A stretch of 64,000 nucleotides of DNA from Neopestalotiopsis rosae (lineage: Eukaryota > Ascomycota > Sordariomycetes > Amphisphaeriales > Sporocadaceae). Below are positions 34,678 through 48,178 of this stretch, piece by piece. The stretch covers positions 2,666,001-2,730,000 of the forward strand of contig JALGAS010000004.1 of the NCBI GenBank assembly GCA_023078685.1, read 5' to 3'. The notes under the pieces were generated by a model. The model was not told the DNA's origin. It made no database searches and worked only from the letters and a program-made list of their open reading frames with translations. The first letter of the stretch is position 1, and each line of letters opens with the position of its first letter. Position numbers and translations under genes: made by a program.

Positions 34678-36453
34678 TTGCATGAACTCGAGAGCATGAC
34701 CCAGGATCAAGGGCCGCAAGGTGCTACTTCCTCACTCAACTTGTCGCGACCTCCATTTGCGCCTCTGACTTCAAATCGCACGAGCCCCTTTGCGCCCGGC
34801 ACTGCCAGCGCGAACCAGGCCGTTGCCACAACGTCTGCGTACTCGACAGCGACAGCAGCGACCACGACCTCATCTCCAGCCAAGTCCAACATGGCTACCT
34901 CCTTCATGTCTCCGCCGCCGGCCTTCAAGAACGGGTCATACTCGAATTATCCTCTACCCCCGCCGATAATGGGCAGCCCCTTCGACCGCGATGCTTCAAT
35001 GATGCCTGTCGGGACCCCGTCGCAGGTATCGACCGTCCTGATCCGCCGACTTCCACTGGAAATAACTGAAAAGGAAGTCGAGCTCATGCTGTTCATGGCG
35101 CAAGATTGGTCCGAAGTTCAGTTGATATCACCTGAGCAGTCCGGCGACCCTGGTTTCGGGGCGGCGACTGTCAAGTTCAGGTCACCCGCGAGCGCGCAGA
35201 GAGCCAAGGAAATGTTGCATGGCAAGGCTGTTGGCGGTGCTGAATTGATCGTCGACGTGCTCAGTGCAAGCCCGCCGGCGACCCGACGAAACCCCACGGA
35301 GCTTCCTGGCTCCAAGGCCTCAAGCAACGCATCCTCCACCTCCTCTGCTGGGCAATCATCGCGCTTTAACGGCGGCTTTACTATGCAACCCATGGAGAAG
35401 ATCTCACCGCCAATGAGCAAACTCTACGGCTCTGCAGGGTTGCCCAATCCGGCAGCCGACGAGCATTTTACGACCCTCTTCTCACCGCAGTCGCCAATCG
35501 GAAATCATCTGACTGAGCGCGGGCGCATGTCGAGTCGAGATATCATCAACGAGGATGCTGCTGATGATGAGGAAGACCTTCTCAATAACCTGATCCGCAA
35601 TCCCGAAAACGTCCATTCCCAAGGTCGACGCGCGACGGCACCACAGCTGCCCATCCACCGATTAGCGAGTCTATCCTTGAACACAAATCCTGTAGGCCAG
35701 TCATCCCTGCCACAATACAGTCATGGTCACCCTCATGCCAACAATGTAACTCCCCTGTCGGCTCATGGAAACACAATGTCCCCAACCGTTATCGGCAATG
35801 CGAGTTTCCCATCAAATGGCCCTTCTTATCCGCCGCGGCAGAACTATCCGCCTGTCAACCCGGCAGACCAGAACCCGCCCTGCAATACACTATATGTGGG
35901 CAATCTGCCCATTGATACGTCCGAGGAAGAGCTGAAGGCCATGTTCTCCAAGCAGCGTGGTTATAAGCGACTATGCTTTCGAACTAAGCAGAACGGCCCA
36001 ATGTGCTTTGTCGAGTTTGAGGATATCTCATTCGCCACCAAGGCGCTTCACGAACTGTATGGTCAGCTGTTGCATAACAGCGTCAAGGGAGGCATCCGCC
36101 TGAGCTTCTCCAAGAATCCACTGGGCGTCCGTTCAGGACCAGGGCAAGGAGGTGCTCCTCCCATGAATGGATTGAACAACATGTTGGCCAACAACAGCAG
36201 CGGATTCACAACAGTCAATGGTCCACCACCAGGATTGCCAGGCCCGGCTGGGATGGGTCGCATGGGCTATGGCTCAACTCCCTCCATGACCAACGGGCAT
36301 GGCTCAGCCTATTCTACGGCATCGTACTCCTCCGGCATGAGTAATGGATGGTCCAATGGAGGCTATCCCGGGCCCTTGTCCACCGGTGGCACATCATCGC
36401 CCATGCCAGCTGGGGCCTCATCGGGATTCGCATCTTACATGATGGGAAAATAA
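34678..36453 (+). CDS. WHI3: WHI3-like RNA-binding protein with two RRM domains
   Basis: A single open frame of 591 residues. RRM1-like domain at about 117-195 (STVLIRRLPLEITEKEVELM, ending LIVDVL). RRM2 at about 400-480 is clear: RNP2 LYVGNL and RNP1 region KQNGPMCFVEFE, then IRLSFSKNPLGVR, the signature of Whi3/Whi4. The linkers are Ser/Pro/Asn/Gly-rich and low-complexity. Whi3 in yeast and Ashbya binds cyclin and polarity mRNAs through the C-terminal RRM and forms condensates through disordered parts; the same is inferred here. The ATG at 34678 is the first in frame; a second at 34696 (MTQDQGPQG) is equally possible. A pyrimidine-rich run just before the first ATG could be the end of a 5' UTR intron. 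The gene sits alone between two large gene-free regions. Confidence 0.9.
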   Translation: MHELESMTQDQGPQGATSSLNLSRPPFAPLTSNRTSPFAPGTASANQAVATTSAYSTATAATTTSSPAKSNMATSFMSPPPAFKNGSYSNYPLPPPIMGSPFDRDASMMPVGTPSQVSTVLIRRLPLEITEKEVELMLFMAQDWSEVQLISPEQSGDPGFGAATVKFRSPASAQRAKEMLHGKAVGGAELIVDVLSASPPATRRNPTELPGSKASSNASSTSSAGQSSRFNGGFTMQPMEKISPPMSKLYGSAGLPNPAADEHFTTLFSPQSPIGNHLTERGRMSSRDIINEDAADDEEDLLNNLIRNPENVHSQGRRATAPQLPIHRLASLSLNTNPVGQSSLPQYSHGHPHANNVTPLSAHGNTMSPTVIGNASFPSNGPSYPPRQNYPPVNPADQNPPCNTLYVGNLPIDTSEEELKAMFSKQRGYKRLCFRTKQNGPMCFVEFEDISFATKALHELYGQLLHNSVKGGIRLSFSKNPLGVRSGPGQGGAPPMNGLNNMLANNSSGFTTVNGPPPGLPGPAGMGRMGYGSTPSMTNGHGSAYSTASYSSGMSNGWSNGGYPGPLSTGGTSSPMPAGASSGFASYMMGK

Positions 36454-36757
36454 TTGCAATATCGACCTCTTATGACAAGCAGAGGGCACAGTAACGACTC
36501 CCATACTTTTGAGAGAAGTTGGTCCCTTTGGCTCCCTCTATTTTCACTACTTCTTCTACTTCTTTTCCTTTTTGCTTTCGAGCTACTCAAGGCGTTGTTA
36601 GGTTAAAGCATTGTTTTGGATGCATCAGGACGCGCAGTCCATTGGTAAGGGAGGAAACCCGTGCATTGTAGTAGACTGAGGTTCACTACAGGATGGGCTC
36701 CTGCGGAGCTAGGTGGCGTATTTGCTTATGCTGCATCTTGGGGCATCAGGGGTGCGA

Positions 36758-36788
36758 TGTTGTTGTTGATGCTGTTGCTGTTGTTGTT
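36758..36788. repeat. (TTG)n-rich tract
   Basis: An interrupted run of TTG and CTG triplets about 300 bp after the WHI3-like stop codon, probably in its 3' UTR. Confidence 0.7.
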
Positions 36789-38167
36789 TCGCATGGGTTG
36801 CGGTGATTGCATCACGTGTCCGCGATCCCCCTCTACTTATACATCATCCATCTGATTAGCTGGACCTGGGGAGTTTAGAGGCGCATATTATACCTCGACA
36901 GTTCAGGCTCGGTGGCATTATCTGGTTCTACTAAAGCGCATACGTCAGCGATATCTCAGCGTCTGCGTTTTTCATTTCAAGGGTCTAAGGCGATGGGTTG
37001 TGGCGTTAGCAAGCATTTGTCATCTTTTTCCACAATGGGACAACCATAGTGCGATGGCACCCTGGGACGTGCCATGTCCCAAACTGTGGTACAGCTCTCG
37101 GTGCCCTCGTTATTTTTTTGTCATTTGCACTGGTTATAAAGGCAGAATGAGGTTCGTCGCCTGGCGTTTGCAGCGTTACAGAAGACAAAAGACCGGCACT
37201 ACTACCATCATCCGAGGGGGCATTTTCATATCAAAATTGGCGAACAAGGTCATGAGAAACAGACGGTGCATCGCATACATGGAAGGTCAATCTTCAAAGC
37301 GTGCCTTGCTCGCTTGAGTGTTACTATTCCACCGGCTCGTCCACGCAAACCAACCCACTGTGCTGTCGCAATGATTGGCAGGACCGAACGGGGAATCGGA
37401 TCATTGGTAGATCATCAGAGCCATGTTTTTATTTTCTTTGGAGGAACACATTGGGTCATTTCATCGGCGATCACATAATTTGGTGGTTATTTGGATTACA
37501 CGACTCCATCATCCCATCTACTTCCCGTTTTGTCGATTCTTTTTACAACTGGGTTTTCCTTTATTCACAATCATGCGAGGCGACCACGGGACCGAGCAAC
37601 GAGAGAGGCACATCAGCCGTGTATTGAGGATTGCAAATGACGAAATGATACGGTCGACATGAATTCTTGGAGCACAGGAGCTTTCGCTTGTTGATATCTT
37701 TTTTTCCCCGTGGTGCCTCTCTCTCTTTTCTTTGGTTCGGATGCTGGCTGTCCACTCGATGGGGCAAAATACTTCCCAGTCCTGTCGACTTTTTCTCTCA
37801 GAGGTTCTTGTATTCTTTTTCATGCTGCAAGAGGACGACTATAGGCTTTGGGTCTGGGGAAGCGAATATTGTTTGGTTTCTTCACATCATCATTTCTCTC
37901 ATATAGCCCAAGCGAATTAGATCATTGAATCGAATGCATACCCAAGGATACACGCTGTGCCCGTGAACCAAGATCTATGTCTGCTGCTAGTGATTGATTC
38001 CTTTTCCCCAAGAAGGCAAAGAAAAGCAAAAACTGATATTTTCAACACAGGCCTACAAGGTTGTGATACATATCATATGTGACGACGCAATAGAGTCACA
38101 ACCTGGATGGAGGGCAGAGAAATTGACACTGGATCACTCGCCCCCTGATTCTCTGCCCATCTTTGGT

Positions 38168-38210
38168 CCCTTTCTTTTTCTTTTTCTTTTTTCTTTTTTT
38201 TTTTTTTTCC
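38168..38210 (+). repeat. Polypyrimidine (T/C) tract
   Basis: A 43-base run with only T and C, ending in about 17 T before CC. It is in the gene-free DNA downstream of the WHI3-like gene. Confidence 0.8.
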
Positions 38211-41200
38211 AAGTCCAAGTCGCTGTATCGACTCATTCTACAGGACGTATGCGTTCCCGCTTTCCTGCGTTTCCGCTTCCCGCTGCCGCTTCCGCTCCCG
38301 TCCCGTCTCCGGACAAGTTGTTCAGTCAAGCACTGTAAGGGAGAAAGGGACGAGGGGAGGGAATGAACAGGAAACCAAAGGGGGAGGAAAGGGAAGTGAA
38401 TATTGTATCATGAAATGCCTGGAGCGTATAGCATGTAGGAAGGGGGCAAAGAAAAAAAGGACACATGTTTACTTTTTTTTTTCTTCTACATTCTCGTCTT
38501 CCTTTTTTTCAACTCTTTTACAACGGTCCAATCGGATTATTCTTCGAGGCGTATCTCCCCCTTCCCGTGTCGCAGGCCACGTGTTCTTTGTATGAACCAC
38601 CATCTTTGCGCAATCACGCGTAGGAAGCACTCTTCGTAACAATACCCCTATCTCCCTGGAACCTCGCGACCTTTTACTTGTCTGGTCTCGTGTGGGAAGG
38701 GAGGGATATAGGGCGAGCTGGAATTGCGGGCATATTGTTGCAGTATCTATCTTGCACCTTGACTTCTAGCCCTTTGTCTTATACTTTCATGGGCTCTTGA
38801 GCTGCTTGTTTGTTATTTTTGGCAATCTTCAAACAGCTTCTGTATATACATCTATCTATTGCATGTTTTTTGTATGAAACACGAATCTCATATCCATTCG
38901 TCATGTTTGTGCTTTAATAAATCTGTTTGGAGATGTTAAGAAAAAAGAGAAAAAAAAAGACGAGGCATTAATCACTCAGGATGAGGGAATCTCAACAATA
39001 CGTGTCTAATGCTTCTGAATATTCCCGTTCAAATTTGGCCATGCACTAGCAGGAACTGTTGCGGTGCCCGGAAAAGACCTAAATCGGTCATCGTTACCAG
39101 TAGAGGGGGAAGAATCGACATAACTCTGGTTTCTCCCCGGTGGCCTCACCTTGCTTCAACTTATACCAAGCCTATACTCATAGGGACAGCGCTCCCCATA
39201 ACATACACACGCACAGTGCCAGGTTTTGCAATGGGCCATGCGCACATCAGGAACATGTCGGAAAACTCCAAAGCAAATCATGTACGAGAGCGGGCACCAC
39301 ATCCAGATATGACAATGATTGGAACTGTTCTAACGTGTCTGTACCCTGTTTGGGGGAAGGAATCAAATGGCTTACGAAAGCAACATGCTTGCCAAGCATT
39401 GCCAAGGAACAGAGTGGTCCCCAAATTTGGAGGTGGGAAAATGGATCAGCTCCATTGAAAATACAAAGTATCCTTGTGTAAATGTTTGGGGGCCGCGGTA
39501 TGAGATTTGCGCTGTAGAATCTTGCATTTATTTCCCCTTCAAAATTTTGTATGGTGGAAGCAGCGCAAACTTGAACGAGAGAGACAAGGACTTGGCTTAC
39601 ACTGGTCCTTTCTGATCTTTGGTTCTACGTCACACCGGTTGGCTTTCTCGGGTCGTGGGGGTCAGTCAGCCGTGAAATGGGACCTGGAGGGCACCAAAAC
39701 CACTACGCCCCCGCGCGGCCCGGGCCACGATCTAGTTCTGCCTGGGCAGGAGAACGCGAAAAGTTGTTTCATGAATCATACTACAGTAGGCCATGTCCAT
39801 CTATGGAGTTTTAGAGCCTCCTATTGCGGTCAATAAGCCCGCCGGTCTGTGGGAATCTGCAGCTAGTCGTCTAATGCTGGCCAGAAGGGAAAAAGGTCAT
39901 GAATAGTTCTTTGGTCGACAGGCCCCCTTGCAAGCTCATGGGATGTGACGTGCCCCACGGGAATCGCGGCTGATCTGATATTTTGGTAATTCCTTGCAAA
40001 ATCTCTAGTACCTCGACGTGAAGGAAAGGCAGACTGGCGAATAGGACCAATACATGGTGTTGTAACATGATCCTGTCAGAATATTTCGACAGGGTAGACG
40101 ACGTGCTTGCTGACATGACGTTTTTGGGGGTCGTCGGGTTTCCCTCCCGAAGCAGTCAGAGGAAGATGCAACTAGGTTAGGGAACTATATGGAGAGCAAG
40201 GGGGTCCGTATAGGTGCGAGGCGCGGCTGTTGCCGAACCCGAAAAGCTCTGATCGTCGATGCATATGTAAAAGTGCCGGGAGTTGTATGGGAGATTCACG
40301 AGATTCGAGAATGCCTAGCTTCACTCTCAGGCTTCTTGTTTAAACAAACGAATAAGCCATCATGTTACGGAAACTTGAGCTCGCCACTATCGTGATCTAG
40401 ATAGGCTGGGTCTAGTCTAGGAAACAAGAGTGTGTGGGAACCTGTGGACTAACCTATCTGATCTCTGGCCTCTGATGCTCGTGTCATACTCAAAGTGTAC
40501 TGGAGATGCAGATCATAAGGAAGGCAAGCCTAGTGAGGAAAAGGCCCATAATCAGTGAAGGTAGCTCTGAAGCCAGAGATGGCAACTGAATATATAGATG
40601 CACCAGGGAAAGTGAAGTCAAACGGAGGAGTGTATGGAGAGCGAAAATTGACAAAGTTCACCTGTTCTGTACAGTCACAATGCCGTGAGCTATGACTGTA
40701 GTTTGAAGCGTCCGCCTTGACGTCGCTGTTGTCTGAGATGTATTAGGCGGGTGCCCGTTTGGGTCGAAATATCCGTGGTAGTAAAGGTTGGGGCTAGTCT
40801 GGTCGTTGTCGAGGTTCCTGGGACGGTAGGCGCCTGCAGCTGCATAGTCGGATCCGAAATTCGCATATAACTCAGCGGCATCGCCGTAAACATTCGTGAG
40901 AACAACCCGACAAGAGCAATGACAACCCATGCCACACCGAAGAGGCACTTGTGCAACCAGCAGGTATAGAGCCGAGTGTCATGCTTAAAACGCTAGAGTG
41001 ATTCCTGGCCCTTGGAGAGTTGTATTCAGAAGAAACACGTCAAGCCGACCAGACGAGCAAATGGCTAGATCGCAAGGTTTCAAGGTTCTGCTATGGAAAT
41101 GCCACTAAACGTTCGTGACGGGGGCTAATTCCACCCAATCAGACAACTTGAGATGCAGACAACATGACGGATTTATGGGTGTAGAGCTGTACGTGTGGCG

Positions 41201-44200
41201 GCCCAAGCAGCAACGGGTGCGTCTAGATGCAAAGCTGTTCAGCCCTGTTTGTGACCATGTCTGGTCCAGAGACTGACGAGGCGCAAAGCGAATATAGGCG
41301 ACCTAAACTTAGATTCTTCTGGCTGCTCGCTTCGTAAGTGCATACATACGTAGCAGGTGTAGAGTAGATACCCCCTTCCCTTTCCCTCCCCAACATTAGC
41401 AGCCAGCGCACGTGGCTTTTTGGGTCTTCCTTGTCGTGGAGATTCGTTCCCATGTGAGATCGGCGCCCGTGTGGCATAGTAATCGAAGGGGTCGAGAATG
41501 AGGGGTTGCCTTTTTATTGACTTAGGGGGCCAATAATCCAAAGGATGGGTGGGGCAGATCCTCGTTTTCTAGATGCCTTCTTGGAAGTTTTTAGTCAATC
41601 GAGAAGCATGCATCGAAGAAGGAAAAGTCCTAGATGCTGTTATGGTGTCGAGGTGGCTGCTAGGGCCTTGACGATGCTCCTTCTTATTGTTGAGACGCCG
41701 GATGGCCAACCTGGTAGAAAGACTCGTTTCTCAACCGGGTATACTTCTCTTCGGTGCTTCTTCTCGGGGCCATAGAACGCAGCCAGGGCGTTGAGAGTGC
41801 AGTACGCGGTCGTAGGAATTATTCAAAATTCCTACCGGCTCAAGATCCATAGTTGTGCATCACAGCTACCAGTGTGACGGTGTCACTCAGACTGCTGTCA
41901 TGGTCATTGTGAGTTTTGGCACAGGCTCCACAGGCTTGCCCAAGCCTGCCTTCACAATGCAATGATCATAGGGTCATGATGGCTAGCATACAACCAACTG
42001 TACACATGGATGCTCAAAGCACAATCTAGCCTGGTCAGGAGCAATCGAGATTGCCGAGTATTCGATAGACATGTCAAAGATGTGTGGCAGAGATATTTTG
42101 TCGATGTCTGCTCGATGAACAACCAAAGGTCCACGGATACCTATCCCGTGGTGTTTGGTGGCTGGCGTGTCAGGCGGGACCGTCTCCGTGCGAGTCGCTC
42201 CTTGCAGTTGGTGTGTGGCAGCCTTTCCCAACGGTAAACGGCCCAATTGGCCAGCACCGATTCGATAGCTTCAGCTCCCGTCAGATATTCGGCGCGAAGC
42301 GGCTTACCAGACAAACCACTCTGACGCGGGAAACAGGGTTACCTCGACTTACGTAGACAGACCGGTCTGCCCAGGATCATTTCTCTTCCTTGCCATGCCT
42401 CCCCTTCCTTGTTTCCTTGCTGCCATCATCTCGATCTCATCATGACGGGCAACCTAGTTGGAACGGACAAGACGATGCACTAGGAGACTTTGGAAGCATT
42501 CTGGTGACATACACCCAAGAAAGCTCCTGGGATTGGTACGTGTATTGTAATATAAGATGCGGCCGTCGTCGGTTCTCGGCGTCGAGGGTAATGAAGCAAT
42601 AAAATCAGGAAATATACCATAACCCCGTAACTGCCACGTTGGGTGGAGGGGGGAAGAGTCGGAGACAGGGGAAGTGCCCGAACTAAAACTCCGGGGAGCT
42701 GGTAAGTGGCTCTTCCGGCGGCAGCGATCATCAGCCAGGGGAACCCCTTAGCTCTCTCTTAGGAACTCTTAGGCGGGCGAAGTCACCGGCTTTTTTCTAC
42801 ACCCTTGAAGCTGCTCGTTGCTGTCATTTGCCAATGGCTCCAGAGGGGAAAGAAATAAGGGTTGTCAGTGGAACATGCCACGATGCTCAACGGTGGGTTC
42901 GGTGGTTGAAGCACCTGGCACTTCGAACCGGGGGCTGATTTGGATTGGATTCTTCACATCTTCCCTACCATTGGCCCCGCTCATTCTCGAGTAGAGTTTG
43001 CCAAAAGGCCGTTTCGCCCTGTCATCGTACCCGGCTGGTTCAAGCAATGAAACTGAAAAGGTCGCTCGGTTCATTGAAGATTGATAGCTGCAAGACTCGC
43101 AGATGAGGTACGTCAGGTGACGACGATGGGGACTAACATACCCTGCTAGTAGCAGAGGAGAGGAAACAGGAAGAGTAACCAACGGCATGTATGCTCTTGG
43201 CATGATGAACAACTGGACCATGTCATATTGAAGAAGGGAGAATGGCTTGCTCGTTTGCCTTTTACCCTGTCTTGGTTCTCAGAAAGCTTGAGACTGCCAG
43301 GGAGGAACAGCTCGTACAGCACCTACCTACCTACCTTACCTAGGTACCTTGTGTGTATGGGCCCCTGCTCGGTCAGTGAGGTCAGCGTCCTCAGGCGAAT
43401 CACCACTGGAGGTGCTCATACCTCGGCTCGTCATCCACGTCCGTACTGTGGTAGTAGTAATGTCGTCTTGACTATTTCGCAGCATTACGTATATGGGTTC
43501 CTGACGAAAATTCGGGGCGGAGAGTCTGAAGAAGCTTCAAGGCGCGGCAGAGCTCACAAGTATGTAGAACGGATGCCGTCAGAGTCGTATGGACATCAGA
43601 TCCTGCAAGGAGCAAAAAGACCTGGTTCATCCAGCGACGAAGATTGTTCTGGCGGTCTGGCATCATAATCCTCGTATATTGATCTCGTTTGTTGGAAGGG
43701 TAGGTAAGCTCAATCGATAGGTGGACATACATACTTACTACTCATGATGCATTCTTGTCTTCCTGTCTACAATCGAGATCTTTGTAAGCTAGGTGCCTGC
43801 GTGCCTGCCTACCTGCAGTGGTGACGGGACTTCGGCTCATATCATCAGTGATCCTGCGACAGTGCAGCAAGAGCGACTGAGCTTTCACAGTAGTATTTCG
43901 TGCCTAGGGTGCATTGGGAGGATGATGCAACAATTTCACAAACTAAGCACAAATGCAGGCTGCGAGCTAGGTAGCTGCAAGCTGCAGGGCACGGGCGCGG
44001 ACAGGGAAATGTACCTTAGGCACATCCCTAGGTTAGTTGGTTAGCCTGTGGGACTGAGACTGCACCGCGGAATCCAGACGGGCTTTATTCACTGTTGGAG
44101 TGGATGGGATGAGATGGGATGGGATGCATGCTGGCGCGAACCGCTCTCGCCTAATATTGTCACGTACGAAGTAGCGTCGTACATACAGCCAGCCAAAAAT

Positions 44201-46894
44201 ACGATGGATCAGATATGCATGGACTTTCGGCTGTCACCTCTCGTTTTCGGCTTGTCTTTTCTTCTTTTCTGGGATTGGATCAACTTACAAGTCAGTGCAA
44301 ATTCGTCCATTAGAAGTCTTGGTTTGGCGTCAGAAAAGGAGAATCAGTATATAATGCAGACGAGCAAGCACGCCAAGAAGAAAGGGGAATCGATGCGCAG
44401 TAGCGTGAAATGGTTGGTAGGTATTGACATTACTTTGTACACAGAGTTGCAACAGGTATATTGCTGTGTGTCTCAAGAACCGCACGCGCCCAGCCCATCA
44501 AAGTGTAGGAAGCCGTGGTGTTTATAGTAAACATCTCGCGCAATGCATTCAGATGCGCATACGGAAGCAGCATATAGTCGTAGCACATAATATGATACTC
44601 ATGCTTGTGCTGGAATGCATGACAGGTTCGAATAGAGCATTCGCCCCGGCCTTGCTTGGATCTTGACTCGTTCAGAGTGTCTGGAGGAACTTGCATTTGA
44701 TGCACAGTAAAGAGTGGGAAACTCAGCATACCTTTGCATGCCTCTCTCTCACTTGGGGGGCTCTGCCAGTCAAAGCACCCAATGCACTGTTCCTATTCAG
44801 AACCCTCCTCCCATGCTCCATGCTGTCCTGTCGCCAATCCCCATCATATGTACCAATGCAAAGTGACAAACCCCCGGCTCGCCCCTCTCAAGACTCCCAG
44901 ACCACCCCTCCACTCACACATGGCAACATGGCTACTAAAAGGGCTACAAGGGCTTCTGCCAGCGAGCTAGTGTTGATTAATGCTGGTCTCCCGAGTTGGG
45001 ATGCGTGCGGCGCGGGCGCCAAGCGAGCGGCTTCTTTTCTAAACATGTCCCAATGCAGTCCCAAAGGAGTATTGCAGCATAACGTTACGCACGATACAGT
45101 CGCTTGATGGGGGGTTGAGGGCAACTAGTAGAGAGCAGCTTGATGAAAAGGCATATGTACCTAGATATAGGCAGGCCATGGCAGCTAGGTGAGGACACTT
45201 CTGGAGTTGCTCGATTCGTTCCGTGAGGTAGAAAGCTTCGAGAACCGTTACTAAACCATTCCGGCCTTGATCAACTTAGATATGATACCTACCTACCAGA
45301 TTCGAATGACTAACGAAAACCAAATCTGTCACACTTGACCAGCCTCGACAGAGGGTTTACACAATATTTGCTCTCCAACATAGGTACCGATCAACTTACC
45401 TGTGTCAGTCAATTGGATAGTATGATTTGAATAATTGAAGTACTACTGCTTTCTGAACATATTTCTGCTCTACCGACTCAGCCTCTGCCACTGATCGCGT
45501 AGATTACATACCCACCCAGGCACAATCTGGATGTGTCTCCCGTGGCCGAGCACCCACTTATTGAGTAGCAGTAGAAGCAAAAGTGACCCACGAGTCAGAG
45601 CGGAAGCAATGTGGGCGAACTTTCAATTCAGCACCCAAAAGCAACAGTGGTCAATTGGTCTACATACTTTGTACGTGCGGTAGCACTGACAGAGATGCTG
45701 CCCAAGGCACGGGTGGCCGACCGACCGACCGACTGATTGACTATCTGAGGTACTCCTTGCCGATGAAAAACCACAAAGAGAACCAAATTTGCCATCTCGT
45801 TTGGAATTTGTAGCCGGAATTGGGCACTGGAGTGTCTGTTCGCTTCCATAGAGAAAAAAAAAAAAGTGTCCCGACTTTCAATTCCCCTCCCCTCATGGGG
45901 CCGTTACGCACCCGTGCTCTGACCAGACCCGGTTGAATTGGGCCTCCTGAACCTGGACATGTCGTCCTTTGGAGAAGGGAACAACCTGGGACCCTGCTTG
46001 AACCCCTCCTGTCCATCAATTCCACAGCTGTGCAACATTTTGCACAGCAAGATTGAGGGTAAGTATACACATAGTAGTGTCGGAGGGATGGATGGATGTA
46101 GGGGTAGGTAGGTAAAATAGGCAAGCTTAAGTACCTGTAGGTGATCCTCTATCCTTGTGTAGAGTGCCTAAAACCAGGGACTGGAGCCCACTAGACTCGG
46201 TAAGTCGTCCGCTGTCCAAGCTACTACATGCCATACAACCCTACTCACAGTCTATGTACCTACGTACATACCTAACATTGAAGTCTATAAGAATGCACCG
46301 AAGAGGGGAAGGGGAAAGCACGACTGTAGTGGCATTCGAATTATTCACGTCCGCTACTGCATTGGAGAAGACGTTGACATCCCGAGCCCAAGGTGCTTTG
46401 GTTACTTCTTTTTGGTTGCAATGCATGCCCACAACAGTGGTCCTCTCCTCTCGCTCTGCCCGGAATACATAGCTAGTACTTCGTACATGAGTTAACCTTG
46501 CCCTGCCCTACGTCTGCACAGGTAGGTATTGGCTTGGGCGTGGGCCATTTGTGTAGTAGAAAATGCACTTCACTTCAACTCGGGGCAACGGGGGACTCGG
46601 GGTGGTCTAGTACAGCACCCGCTGCACTGGCAGATGGTACCTACTTTACAGGCGGACCCTGCCTACCTTTAGGGTACATTACCTAGTACTATGTACCGAA
46701 ACAACCCTGGCCCCAGATCATCATCATTGACTGACTGGACTGGGCTGGCCTGGGGCTTCCAGGTTGTGGGCAGTGTACCAAAAGTGTGGACTCTCGCTTT
46801 TTTCTTGTGCCTCTTTTGAAATCCTGCCTCTCTTGGTAATAAGCTACATAAAACATACCTGCATCCATCCACCCATCCATCCAATCCACGATCC

Positions 46895-46946
46895 ATATAT
46901 ACATACATACGTGCATACATACATGACTTTTTTTTTTTTTTTTTTT
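46895..46946 (+). repeat. TACA repeat followed by a poly-T run
   Basis: Imperfect TACA copies run to about 46922 and are followed by a 19-base T run. The tract is about 1.25 kb upstream of the proposed RSR1 start codon. Confidence 0.8.
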
Positions 46947-48178
46947 GTCTCTGCCTTACGTATGCTCATATACCTTCTTCTCTTACCTGGACATCTCTCG
47001 CTCTTCTCTGATAAAAAAAAAATACTTGTCCACCCCTTTTGACGGCACGGAACCGCTCAAACGACGCGATAACTATATTTCGACCAGAGAGTTTCCCTTC
47101 GCCTGACGACCCTAGGTGTCCCAGCAATTAGTTGATGCAAACCAGCTACTACTAACTACTTACTCGCGTCTTTTGGGCCCGACACCATCTGAAGAGCTAC
47201 TACCACTGCTGCTACTGCCTGTCCGTCATCAGCTCAACCTGCACTTCCAAATCTCGGGCTTCCTCTGCCTCATTACTTCTTCGGTGCTTTATTACCTACC
47301 CATAGGTAGTGGTCGAATCACGTTAGCTCAGTCTCTTGAATTTTCTTTCTTCTCCTTGAAGACCATCTCCGAGATACACTCAACATTTTGTGTACGAATC
47401 TGTCACTGGGTTCCCATCCGTCTCACCTCAGCCGCGCGTTTGGGTTGCTCAGTCTCTCTCCCTCTCTCTGCACGCCTCCATTGTCATCCGTGGGCTTTCT
47501 TCCCTCCAAAAAGGAAGGCAAGGCCCTCGAAAGCCTCCAAGCTGTCCAAAAGCCAAAAGGTCCAACGTTGCCGTTGTGCAGGATAAGCAAGCAATAGTGA
47601 GGTGATTTGAGTTTCCGTCCCCGCCTCGTGGCCCAGCTGGTGCGCGGACTTCAACTTTCTTTACCACGACGAACTGGCCTAGAGGCAGAAGGAAAGCCGC
47701 TCGCATCGAGGGAAAACGAGAGGAAACTTTGGCAAACCGGTGCACGTTTATTAAGGACTCGATTTTGGCGACAAATCCAAAAATCCTAAATCCCCAAGAA
47801 GAAGACCACGGGACCTTCAGCCAAAAACGCAACCGCCAGATCTACGCAAATCTAATCCATCGATCGCCCTTTGGACTGGACTGGACTGGTCTCGTCTCTT
47901 GTCGGCTCGGGACATCAGCGCGCACTTCTCTAAATCCGTTACCCGGCCTGTCGTGGGAAAAAAGGCCCGTCAAACGCGCGCTAGTGGACAACGTAGTTTT
48001 CCGTGGGGCAACCACCCAGTGAGTGGGCGGCCGTGTCTGTCCATCGATTGCGACAACACTTCAGTCGTCCCTGTGTCTGTGTGCAGTGTGCTATAACCGC
48101 CCACACAACATCAACGACCACCGCTTCACACCAGTCGACACACGCCAGGCCCCCGTGCCTGAGAATTTCATACGTCCA

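Larger units (their letters stand above)
36454..48178. other. 11.7 kb gene-free region between the WHI3-like gene and RSR1
   Basis: The first 2.5 kb looks like 3' UTR or downstream DNA of the WHI3-like gene: pyrimidine runs, an AATAAA at 38916-38921 and a Pumilio-type TGTATATA at 38841-38848. The middle has only short frames; one on the minus strand near 40.69-40.99 kb encodes a hydrophobic run. From 46.8 kb on there are TACA repeats, a poly-T run and CT-rich DNA typical of a promoter and 5' UTR for RSR1. No RNA gene or transposon was recognised. Confidence 0.5.

Noticed and set aside
42900..42935. Minus-strand GGTTCGAAG sequence
   Set aside because: The T-arm does not close (no CC partner) and no tRNA fold can be drawn.
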